From positions 1-16,491 of the forward strand of contig JAWXVD010000076.1 of assembly GCA_044425705.1 (NCBI GenBank): a DNA stretch of 16,491 bases. Direction: 5' to 3'. A program made the position numbers and the translations under genes. Numbering within the stretch: position 1 is the first letter of the stretch; each line of letters opens with the position of its first letter. This document shows positions 1-6,317 of the stretch, one piece after another. The DNA is from JAWXVD01 sp044425705 (GTDB lineage: Bacteria > Bacillota > Clostridia > Lachnospirales > Lachnospiraceae). The notes under the pieces were generated by a model, which was given only the letters and a program-made list of their open reading frames with translations, searched no databases and was not told the origin of the DNA.

Positions 1-175
1 ACACAGGGCTACCAGACACGCTTGTGTCAAGTAAAGGACAACACTTTTTAATAATATTCTCTATTTTATTGTGTTTTATGTCGAAACTTGTAAGCAAAAG
101 CCACTTCACAAATACTTCCCGAATGCGAAATGGCCTATTGACTTTCTTGTAACGAGATTCTCATTAGCCTTATGA
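1..175. other. Left-edge stretch with no supported gene
   Basis: It contains a small hairpin (GACAC-GCTT-GTGTC, 15-28) and the 34-50 copy of a short repeat also found at 1411-1426. On the minus strand one frame stays open from 160 to the window edge (53 codons), with a GTG at 109 but a poor ribosome-binding site; I do not recognise the peptide. It may be the start of an off-window gene or decayed sequence. Confidence 0.4.
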
Positions 176-571
176 CTATTTATTATTTAGTAGTGAAATC
201 CCAGCACAAGCAAGACCTAATCCAATCATAATAATAGCATCCTGTGTTTTTAATTCATCCAGTATAGATAGCATTACAGTAGCAACACCCATAGCAATAG
301 GAATAGCACAAAGTGTGGTATCTAAAATATTCTTAACATTACTAGGAATTTTTTCACGATTTTCACTTTTACATTGTATTAAATCATCAACAGATACCCC
401 TAAATGCTCAGCAAGTTTTGGTAATGAGTTGATATCCGGACAAGATAAATCTCGCTCCCATTTAGATACAGCCTTGTCTGTAACATTCATCAAGCTAGCA
501 AGTTCTAATTGTGTCATGTTTTTCTCTTTACGAAGTGATGAAATCATCATTCCCAGTGTTTTATTCTTCAT
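176..571 (-). CDS. XRE family regulator with two C-terminal membrane helices
   Basis: 131-aa DNA-binding protein. The helix-turn-helix domain (about 8-65) contains ISSLRKEKNMTQLELA, MNVTDKAVSKWERD and LPKLAEHLGVSVDDLI, a classic Cro/C1 type. After a short linker, two hydrophobic stretches (about 85-104 and 111-128) look like membrane helices with almost no loop and a three-residue tail (NNK), so the regulator may be membrane-tethered. No known ligand domain is present. Start choice: AAAGGAG lies 9 nt before ATG 571; the longer frame from 631 lacks a ribosome-binding site and overlaps the promoter. It follows the toxin-antitoxin pair by 175 nt. Its targets are unknown beyond a likely site at its own promoter. 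Confidence 0.85.
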   Translation of the reverse strand: MKNKTLGMMISSLRKEKNMTQLELASLMNVTDKAVSKWERDLSCPDINSLPKLAEHLGVSVDDLIQCKSENREKIPSNVKNILDTTLCAIPIAMGVATVMLSILDELKTQDAIIMIGLGLACAGISLLNNK

Positions 572-625
572 ATATAAAATCTCCTTTAGTTTTGATGCTT
601 TCATCATAAACCCATACACAAAGGA

Positions 626-649
626 ACTCAACCGACCTAAAGTTGAGTT
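626..649 (-). promoter_or_regulatory. Inverted-repeat operator overlapping the -35 of the XRE gene
   Basis: AACTCAAC (625-632) and GTTGAGTT (642-649) form a perfect 8-bp inverted repeat with a 9-nt spacer. The minus-strand -35 TTGAGT (631-626) lies within one arm and is followed by a 17-nt spacer and -10 TATGAT (608-603). Transcription would start about 25 nt before the XRE ATG. Operator placement over the -35 suggests autorepression by the XRE protein (inference). Confidence 0.6.
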
Positions 650-746
650 TGGTAAACCGTTAGTTTAGTTGTAGTTTATCTTCTTTTATTATAGAAACAC
701 CCTCCATTGCACTGTAGTCAAATGCAATTTAAAATTATTCTGCTAT

Positions 747-1007
747 TTAATAATCATAATGCCCTTTACACGACAAAATCTCAACTTGATCTTTCACAAT
801 TCTATATACCAAGCGATTCGTATCATCAATTCGTCTACTCCAAAAACCACTCAGCTCTCCTTTTAAAGGTTCTGGCTTTCCTATACCATCAAAATTACCA
901 CGTTCTATATCTTTTAATAATACATTGATTCTCTTTAGTGTTTTCTTATCCTGTGATTGCCAGTATACATAATCCATCCAAGCATCATCAAACCAAATTT
1001 TTCTCAC
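747..1007 (-). CDS. yoeB: YoeB/Txe family toxin (ribosome-dependent mRNA interferase)
   Basis: 86-aa toxin of the RelE superfamily. YoeB cuts mRNA at the ribosomal A site, stopping translation until antitoxin is restored. The start MRKIWFDDAWMDYVYWQ and the segments GIGKPEPLKGELSGFWSRRI and DDTNRLVYRI are the family signature. Glu46, Arg65, His83 and Tyr84 fall at the same numbers as the catalytic residues of E. coli YoeB, so it looks intact. It starts with GTG, overlapping the antitoxin stop by one base (TAGTG), a layout that favours coupled and lower toxin synthesis; GAGG lies 10 nt upstream. No terminator is seen before the next gene. Confidence 0.95.
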   Translation of the reverse strand: MRKIWFDDAWMDYVYWQSQDKKTLKRINVLLKDIERGNFDGIGKPEPLKGELSGFWSRRIDDTNRLVYRIVKDQVEILSCKGHYDY

Positions 1008-1267
1008 TAATCTTCTACCTCAATAATTTCATGTTCCACGCCTTCTCCATTATCAAGTGCCATAATACCTTTTCTCAAATGGTTCATATTGGCTTCTGAA
1101 TAAAATGGATCTGCATTAATCTCAAATGGTATTCTTTTTTCTCTTGAAACTTTCTTAGCGAACATGGTAAATGCTGCTGTCATTGATAAACCCATATCCG
1201 AACAAGTTTCTTCCATACTTTTTTTCAGTTCTTTATCCATACGAAAATTAACCATTGCTTGTGCCAT
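1007..1267 (-). CDS. RelB/DinJ family antitoxin
   Basis: 86-aa antitoxin that should bind and neutralise the YoeB-type toxin encoded just downstream, and repress the shared promoter. The N-terminal ribbon-helix-helix is visible: strand AQAMVNFRMD (2-11), helix KELKKSMEETCSDMG (12-26) and helix MTAAFTMFAKKVSREKRI (29-46), followed by PFEINADPFYSEAN, a RelB/DinJ feature. The acidic C-terminal end (VEHEIIEVED) probably contacts the basic toxin. Start choice: AAGGAG lies 9 nt before ATG 1267; the longer frame from 1318 has no ribosome-binding site and would include the promoter -10 region. The TAG stop shares one base with the toxin GTG start (TAGTG). Confidence 0.9.
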   Translation of the reverse strand: MAQAMVNFRMDKELKKSMEETCSDMGLSMTAAFTMFAKKVSREKRIPFEINADPFYSEANMNHLRKGIMALDNGEGVEHEIIEVED

Positions 1268-1296
1268 ATAATCACACTCCTTTTCTTTATATCTAT

Positions 1297-1325
1297 ATAG
1301 TATTCTCTTGTAAATCATTTGTCAA
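1297..1325 (-). promoter_or_regulatory. Promoter and likely operator of the toxin-antitoxin operon
   Basis: Minus strand: perfect -35 TTGACA (1325-1320), 17-nt spacer, -10 TACTAT (1302-1297). The palindrome CTATATAG (1293-1300) overlaps the -10 and is a candidate site for autorepression by the ribbon-helix-helix antitoxin, as is normal for this class. The antitoxin ATG is 29 nt downstream. Confidence 0.65.
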
Positions 1326-1373
1326 TGTTTCGCTTTACAATTTATGGTTTATTTATATATATTCTTATGTATT

Positions 1374-1426
1374 TGTTATCCTTAGTTAACCTTCTTCTCT
1401 TAAACTAACTAAGGACAACATTTTTA
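1374..1426 (+). terminator. Long inverted repeat with plus-strand T-run
   Basis: Fifteen-base arms at 1374-1388 and 1406-1420 match except for one position (an A-C mismatch on plus, a G.U pair on minus), with a 17-nt loop. TTTTTA follows on the plus strand (1421-1426). This is terminator-like in the plus direction, opposite to every gene here. It lies in the 268-nt gap between the antitoxin promoter and spoIVB, which otherwise holds the 1471-1492 hairpin and no gene I can support. Confidence 0.55.
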
Positions 1427-1470
1427 TACCATCTAAAAGAATGTGACATTTTATCATAAACTTTAATTCG

Positions 1471-1492
1471 GCACGCACTGCGTGCTGTTTTT
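1471..1492 (+). terminator. Plus-strand terminator-like hairpin
   Basis: GCACGC (1471-1476), 3-nt loop ACT, GCGTGC (1480-1485), then TGTTTTT on the plus strand. No T-run follows on the minus strand, so it is not a good spoIVB terminator. No plus-strand gene is seen upstream in the window. CACTGCGT (1476-1483) could instead pair with ACGCAGTG (1507-1514). Confidence 0.5.
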
Positions 1493-1586
1493 AAAATCAA
1501 TTCCAAACGCAGTGAGTACGCAATTAATGTTCCACTCTTATTGTTGTTTCAACACTAGCATGCCTATACTTGTTTAAACTATTCTT

Positions 1587-2873
1587 TTAGTTGTTTATTG
1601 ACTCCGCCGTCTCCAACATTGACTCAATAAAAATCCCATACCCCCTAGTCGGATCATTTACAAACACATGTGTCACCGCCCCGATCATCTTCCCATTTTG
1701 AAGTATTGGTGCCCCAGACATCCCTTGCACAATTCCCCCAGTGATTTCCAATAATTCCTCATCTACTACCGTTAATTCAATACCACGATTCACATTATCA
1801 TTTTCTAAATGAACGGAAGTAATCATGACATCATACCATTTAGGCTCTCCTGTTATGGTACAGAGAATTTGTGCTTCTGATAGCTCTATTGCTTGTTTCA
1901 AACCAATTTCTATCGCTTCATTTTCTCCCAGTATATCTGCTACTTCTATATTTCCAAAAATACCTCCATTAGTATTTGCTGTGATATTGCCAAGTTTATT
2001 GCTATCCGTATAAGAAATGATACCTGTCAATTCGCCAGGCATTCCATTTTCTCCTTTTGTGATAGATATGATTTCTGTAGTATATAGTTCTCCTAGTTGT
2101 AGGTTCATCAGCGAAGAGGTATCGATATCATTGATTCCATGTCCTAATGCTCCGAATTCATTATCAGTAGTAACATAAGTAAGTGTACCTACACCTTGTG
2201 CATTGTCTCGAATCCAAATCCCTAATTTGTATTCGCCATCTATGTTTGCGATAGGTGTCACCTTTATATCAAATATTTCTCCTTCTCTTTCAATTTGTAA
2301 AATTAAAGAATCACCATTAGAACTACTTACATATTCCATAAATTCTTCCTTTTTAGATACTTCCCATCCATTGACAGACAATATATAATCACCTGCTTGT
2401 AATAAATTATCTACTGGAGCAACTATATCTCCATTTCTTCCTTGAAATTCTCCAGTTGCTACTACAAGTACTCCATTTGTTTTTACATAAATCCCTACTG
2501 GAATGCCTGCTGGAATTACCATGATATCTTCGATTACGGAAACTTCCGTGGTTTTAAATGGAATGATACCAAATAGTTTGATATTCATATCATAAACATC
2601 TGTTTCATTAGCATAAAATGTGACAGGCGCCGCCATATCTACTGTAATAGAATCTGGTTCCAGCTCATCTCCTACTGTAGAGCTTCCTATTGTTTGTTTA
2701 TATAGACTAGCTGTGGCAGGAATATTAAAATAAAATTCTTCCTCTACTCCAGAACGAATTTTAATTGCTGATGGAACTTGCAACCAAGTGGAAAAAATCC
2801 AAACTATAATAATTGTGATTGAAACTGATGCTAACAAAATATATAAGAAGTTACGATATGCCCTCATACTCAT
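1587..2873 (-). CDS. spoIVB: SpoIVB peptidase, forespore signalling protease (S55)
   Basis: Serine protease secreted from the forespore into the intermembrane space. In Bacillus it cleaves SpoIVFA, releasing SpoIVFB to process pro-sigma-K. An N-terminal membrane segment spans about residues 8-29. A PDZ domain covers about 125-205 (DNLLQAGDYILSVNGWEVS), followed by the S55 domain with catalytic His245 (GALGHGIND), Asp371 (TVVDEELLE) and Ser386 (IVQGMSGAPIL). Their spacing matches His236/Asp363/Ser378 of Bacillus. Start choice: AGAGG directly abuts ATG 2879, but is 7 nt from ATG 2873, which gives 428 aa. spo0A, the usual next gene, is absent here; a toxin-antitoxin module follows instead. No clear minus-strand terminator follows the stop. 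Confidence 0.95.
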   Translation of the reverse strand: MSMRAYRNFLYILLASVSITIIIVWIFSTWLQVPSAIKIRSGVEEEFYFNIPATASLYKQTIGSSTVGDELEPDSITVDMAAPVTFYANETDVYDMNIKLFGIIPFKTTEVSVIEDIMVIPAGIPVGIYVKTNGVLVVATGEFQGRNGDIVAPVDNLLQAGDYILSVNGWEVSKKEEFMEYVSSSNGDSLILQIEREGEIFDIKVTPIANIDGEYKLGIWIRDNAQGVGTLTYVTTDNEFGALGHGINDIDTSSLMNLQLGELYTTEIISITKGENGMPGELTGIISYTDSNKLGNITANTNGGIFGNIEVADILGENEAIEIGLKQAIELSEAQILCTITGEPKWYDVMITSVHLENDNVNRGIELTVVDEELLEITGGIVQGMSGAPILQNGKMIGAVTHVFVNDPTRGYGIFIESMLETAESINN

Positions 2874-2980
2874 GCCCATTCCTCTCTAACTCTAATTTCA
2901 CAATAAATCATTAGACTAAGGGCAAAAGAAATTCCACCCTCAGCATCTACGATTTTACCCTTCCAAGCAAGTAAAATCAT
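2870..2980 (-). CDS. Possible 36-codon small ORF coupled to spoIVB
   Basis: An ATG at 2980 opens 36 codons in the gap between the recN terminator and spoIVB. Its TGA (2872-2870) overlaps the preferred spoIVB ATG (2873-2871) as ATGA, the usual coupling arrangement. The peptide starts MILLAWKGKIVDAEGG and has a mildly hydrophobic middle; I recognise no family. No Shine-Dalgarno sequence precedes the ATG, so it may be chance or a leader peptide. Confidence 0.22.
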   Translation of the reverse strand: MILLAWKGKIVDAEGGISFALSLMIYCEIRVREEWA

Positions 2981-2987
2981 TGGACTT

Positions 2988-3035
2988 AAAAATGAGACAT
3001 ACGAAGTATTATTTCATACTTAGCACGTCTCATTT
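2988..3035 (-). terminator. Intrinsic terminator after recN
   Basis: Outer 9-bp stem AAATGAGAC (3035-3027 in minus sense) with GTCTCATTT (2998-2990), and an inner 6-bp stem (3021-3016 with 3009-3004). A run of five T (2992-2988) ends the element, three of them shared with the stem. It lies about 28 nt after the recN stop. Confidence 0.8.
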
Positions 3036-3065
3036 AGTATATGGAATCTTTTCAATTTTACTTCA
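3035..3065 (-). promoter_or_regulatory. Possible forespore sigma promoter for spoIVB
   Basis: Minus strand: TGAAGT (3065-3060), 18-nt spacer, TATACTA (3041-3035). This resembles the sigma-G consensus TGAATA / CATACTA, and spoIVB is transcribed by sigma-F and sigma-G in Bacillus. However, the start would fall inside the recN terminator stem, and AT-rich gaps give such matches by chance. Weak call. Confidence 0.22.
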
Positions 3066-4748
3066 ATTATTTTTTTGTTTTATTGCCAAATCTTTCATTT
3101 CTTTTGCATTTGCTAACACTACTTCTGTAATTTGCGTACCACCTAATAATCTTGCCAATTCTACTAATATTGCATCATCTTTCAGTTCTTTAATATCTGT
3201 TCTGGTTATATTTTCACTACTTGATTTTTCAATTAAATAATGACTATCTGCCATGGCTGCAATCTGTGGTAAATGCGTGATACAAATAATTTGGTGTTGT
3301 TTTGCAAGCACTGCCATTTTTTCTGAAACCTTCCATGCTGTTATACCGCTGATCCCTGCATCAATTTCATCAAAAATCAAAGTATCAATCTGTTCTTTAT
3401 CTGCAAGGACTGATTTTAACGCTAACATAATTCGCGACAATTCACCACCACTAGCTACGCTGCTCATTAACTTTTTAGGTTCCCCTGGATTTGTGGAAAT
3501 CATAAATTTAATATCGTCATATCCCTCTGGGCTAATCACAGTTTCTTTTTGTAACACTTGGATTTCAAAATCAACTTCTATGAAATTCAATTCCTTTAAT
3601 GCCTGTGTCAACAGAGAAGATAAGGTAATCGCATATGTACTTCGAATCTTAGATGCTTTGGCTGATTCTTTCCATATTTTCTCTTTTACGGTTTCAACCT
3701 TTTCTCTACATTTTAAAATATACTCTTCGTAATGAGATAGTTTTTCTAACTTTTCTTGTTGCATTGCTTGATATTCTAAAACCTCATCAATAGTATGTCC
3801 ATATTTACTTTTTAAATGATTGATTACATTTAATCGATTTTCTAGTATTTGAAAATCATTTTGATCAAACTCTAAATCTGATACATATGCTGACACTGCA
3901 CGATTAAAATCATTTAAAAGATTATCGATGTCTACCAACTGCTCATCTAATTGTTCCATGTCTGCATCGTATGAAACTACTGTTTTTAATTCACGTAATG
4001 CTCGTCCAATTTGGCTCCCTGCACCATGATCGTCTTCGTATCCTGTCCATAAATGAGCATTTGTTAAAGCTTCTACAATCTTTTTGGCATGAATCACCTT
4101 GGTGTATTTTTGGTCGATTTCTTCATCTTCGCCAATTTGTAACTGTGCTTTTTCTATTTCTTCTATTTCAAATGCTGCCAATGCAATTTCTCTAACTCTA
4201 GTAGCATCGTCTGTGGTAATATTTTCTAGCTCTTTCGTAGCCTCTACATATTCTTGATATAATTTTTTCAAGCTTGTTTTGATAGGCTGTATTTTTTCTA
4301 TACAAAAATCATCTAAGATTTCAGAGTATTTTTTTTCATTTAATAAACTTTGATTTTCATGTTGTCCATGTATATTGATAAAAAGAGATGCAATTTCTTT
4401 TAGTTGACGATTGCTTACTAACTCTCCATTGATTTTACAAACACTACGAGATGGCATAATTCTTCTTTGAATAATCAATAATTCGTTTTCCATAGGAATT
4501 TCCAGATTATGTAATTTTTTTAATTGTTCCTCTTTATCTACTTGGAACAACAACTCTACTAATGCATAATCAGCACCAGTTCTAATTAAATTCTTATCAG
4601 CTTTACCACCCAATGCCAAGTGAATAGATCCTAAAATAATGGATTTACCTGCTCCAGTTTCACCTGTTAGAATATTCAATCCTTCTCCAAAAAAAACCTC
4701 TGTTTCATCAATTAAGGCTAAATTTTTTACATGTAAACTTACTAACAT
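3063..4748 (-). CDS. recN: DNA repair protein RecN
   Basis: SMC-like ATPase that acts early in double-strand break repair, gathering DNA ends. Walker A GETGAGKS at 29-36, long coiled-coil arms at about 150-390, then the ABC signature SGGELSR (433-439), Walker B LIFDEID (457-463) and the switch histidine in ICITHLPQIAAMAD. 561 aa is normal for the family. AAGGAG lies 6 nt before the ATG. A 129-nt gap to argR contains a possible promoter and hairpin, so recN may be expressed partly on its own. An intrinsic terminator follows the gene, separating it from spoIVB. Confidence 0.97.
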   Translation of the reverse strand: MLVSLHVKNLALIDETEVFFGEGLNILTGETGAGKSIILGSIHLALGGKADKNLIRTGADYALVELLFQVDKEEQLKKLHNLEIPMENELLIIQRRIMPSRSVCKINGELVSNRQLKEIASLFINIHGQHENQSLLNEKKYSEILDDFCIEKIQPIKTSLKKLYQEYVEATKELENITTDDATRVREIALAAFEIEEIEKAQLQIGEDEEIDQKYTKVIHAKKIVEALTNAHLWTGYEDDHGAGSQIGRALRELKTVVSYDADMEQLDEQLVDIDNLLNDFNRAVSAYVSDLEFDQNDFQILENRLNVINHLKSKYGHTIDEVLEYQAMQQEKLEKLSHYEEYILKCREKVETVKEKIWKESAKASKIRSTYAITLSSLLTQALKELNFIEVDFEIQVLQKETVISPEGYDDIKFMISTNPGEPKKLMSSVASGGELSRIMLALKSVLADKEQIDTLIFDEIDAGISGITAWKVSEKMAVLAKQHQIICITHLPQIAAMADSHYLIEKSSSENITRTDIKELKDDAILVELARLLGGTQITEVVLANAKEMKDLAIKQKNN

Positions 4749-4780
4749 TCTCAGCTCCTTGCACTTCTCTCAAAAGTTCT

Positions 4781-4808
4781 TGTTACAGTCCACACGTGAC
4801 CTGTAACA
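4781..4808 (-). other. 8-bp inverted repeat in the recN leader
   Basis: TGTTACAG (4781-4788) pairs with CTGTAACA (4801-4808) around a 12-nt loop that contains the palindrome CACGTG (4793-4798). No T-run follows on the minus strand, so it is not a good terminator for argR. It could be a leader structure or a protein-binding site. Confidence 0.4.
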
Positions 4809-4819
4809 CAGTTCTTGCC

Positions 4820-4847
4820 ACTATACCAACAATATTATCATCACCAA
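4820..4847 (-). promoter_or_regulatory. Possible recN promoter
   Basis: Minus strand: TTGGTG (4847-4842), a 16-nt spacer, then TATAGT (4825-4820) preceded by TGG, an extended -10. It lies in the 129-nt argR-recN gap, about 70 nt before the recN start. I see no LexA box of the GAAC-N4-GTTC type next to it. Confidence 0.4.
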
Positions 4848-4877
4848 TGCCCTACCGCATTGATTATTTTTTAAATC

Positions 4878-5327
4878 CTATACTAATAATTCTCTAATTT
4901 TATTCATTACCTGCAAGGTATCTTCTGTAGTACGTACCGCCATCATAATGGTATCATCACCAGCGATACTTCCTACTACTTCCTTTAATTTCATAGCATC
5001 AATTGCCGCCGCTACAGCCATTGCCATACCAGAAACTGTTTTGACTACTAAGATATTTTGTGCCATATCCATAGATATAAATCCATCTTGTAACACTCTG
5101 ATATATTTATCTCCTAATTGCGACTCATCATGGCGTACTACAATATATTTCTGTTTTCCATTTCCAGTTGGAACCTTTGACAATTTCATTTCACGAATAT
5201 CTCTTGATACTGTGGCTTGTGTCACTTGAAATCCTGCTGCTCGTAATTTATCCGCTAATTCTTCCTGTGTATCAATATCATAATGTTCAATTAATTCTGC
5301 AATTTTTGAATGTCTATTCCCCTTCAT
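4878..5327 (-). CDS. argR: Arginine repressor ArgR/AhrC
   Basis: Arginine-sensing hexameric regulator of arginine synthesis and breakdown genes. N-terminal winged helix (1-65) with TQEELADKLRAAGF and recognition segment TQATVSRDIREMKL (36-49). The C-terminal oligomerisation and arginine-binding domain (about 75-149) includes VSGMAMAVAAAIDAM and the GSIAGDDTIM loop, whose GDDT (123-126) supplies arginine-contacting aspartates. 149 aa is standard. AAGGAG lies 7 nt before the ATG and overlaps the nadK stop. argR-recN adjacency is widespread in Firmicutes. I found no ARG box in the window, so its targets are presumably elsewhere. Confidence 0.97.
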   Translation of the reverse strand: MKGNRHSKIAELIEHYDIDTQEELADKLRAAGFQVTQATVSRDIREMKLSKVPTGNGKQKYIVVRHDESQLGDKYIRVLQDGFISMDMAQNILVVKTVSGMAMAVAAAIDAMKLKEVVGSIAGDDTIMMAVRTTEDTLQVMNKIRELLV

Positions 5328-5338
5328 TCATACTCTCC

Positions 5339-6298
5339 TTATTCACTCATCTTACGATGCAGCACTTCAACAAAACTTTCTTTGCTTATTTTTATAATTG
5401 TGGTAGTTTGTTTTGTTTTCTGAATTTGAATCTGGTCTCCTGTTACCATAGGCACTCGGTCATACCCATCTGAATTGGCTTCTACCGATAAGGTTCCACC
5501 ATCTTTTGCATTGGCTATAACGATTGTAATCCGATCCTCTGCCCGCAAAATAATGCTTCTTGCATTTAAAGTATGTGCACAAATAGGTGTTAATACAATC
5601 AAGTCTGCCCCTGGCTCTACAATAGGTCCCCCTGCTGACATATTATATCCTGTGGAACCTGTTGGTGTAGAAACAATCACTCCGTCTGCACTCCATCTAC
5701 ATAAAAACAAATCATTTACGTAAATATCAAATCCAATGATTCTAAGTGCTCCACCTCTCGTAATGGTAATGTCATTTAAAGCTGGATACAATTGATAACT
5801 CTCGCCTGATTGATGCTTTACCACAGCATCTAACATGATTCTTTTTTCCATATCATAAGTATCTTCCAGCAAAGCATCTAGGGCATCATCTATATTCTGT
5901 TTTTCTACTTCAGCTAAAAATCCCAAACTCCCTAAGTTAACACCTATAAAAGGAATATCTTTTCCAATCATATCTCTAGAAGCCTGTAATAAGGTACCGT
6001 CTCCACCTAAAACAATGATACACTCCACCATATCATCCAACGCATCGATGCTTGTATATTTTAACCCTTTAGTTCCTCTTACTTGGTAATACGCCAGTGA
6101 AATTTCTTCCTCTAATACCTCTGTTTCATCCATACTATGAAGTTCTGATAACATATCCTCGCTAATAACAGCATCATCCTTTTTCATAGGCGAAACTTGA
6201 CAAGTAGCACCTCTCTTTGTCAGATATCGTTCTATATACATGGTAGTCTCTAACCTGGGATCTTTCGGTTTATTTGTGATAATATAAAAATTTTTCAT
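5339..6298 (-). CDS. nadK: NAD kinase
   Basis: Phosphorylates NAD to NADP, supplying reductive biosynthesis. Motifs: GGDGT (98-102) preceded by a hydrophobic strand, NLGSLGFLAEV (121-131), YPALNDITITRGG (171-183), STPTGSTGY with SAGGPI (210-226) and LTPICAHTLNARSII (236-250). At 319 aa it is longer than many bacterial NAD kinases: the stretch before GGDGT is about 25 residues longer than in the E. coli enzyme (GGDG near 72), with an acidic segment at about 41-68. The ribosome-binding site is weak (AGGA about 12 nt upstream). The stop codon is part of the argR Shine-Dalgarno sequence (TAAGGAG), so translation of nadK and argR may be linked. Confidence 0.97.
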   Translation of the reverse strand: MKNFYIITNKPKDPRLETTMYIERYLTKRGATCQVSPMKKDDAVISEDMLSELHSMDETEVLEEEISLAYYQVRGTKGLKYTSIDALDDMVECIIVLGGDGTLLQASRDMIGKDIPFIGVNLGSLGFLAEVEKQNIDDALDALLEDTYDMEKRIMLDAVVKHQSGESYQLYPALNDITITRGGALRIIGFDIYVNDLFLCRWSADGVIVSTPTGSTGYNMSAGGPIVEPGADLIVLTPICAHTLNARSIILRAEDRITIVIANAKDGGTLSVEANSDGYDRVPMVTGDQIQIQKTKQTTTIIKISKESFVEVLHRKMSE

Positions 6299-6317
6299 CT
6301 TCTATTTCTATCCTATC

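Noticed and set aside
688..693. TATAAT on the minus strand upstream of the XRE gene as a second promoter
   Set aside because: No acceptable -35 at 16-18 nt and no TG extension; the promoter overlapping the inverted repeat is better placed.
4844..4876. CAATGC-N6-GCATTG hairpin followed by ATTATTTTTT on the plus strand, in the argR-recN gap
   Set aside because: The stem is only 6 bp and the T-run is on the strand opposite to all genes; there is no plus-strand gene for it to terminate.
4749..4877. LexA/SOS box upstream of recN
   Set aside because: GAAC occurs near 4813, but no GTTC follows at the required 4-nt spacing.
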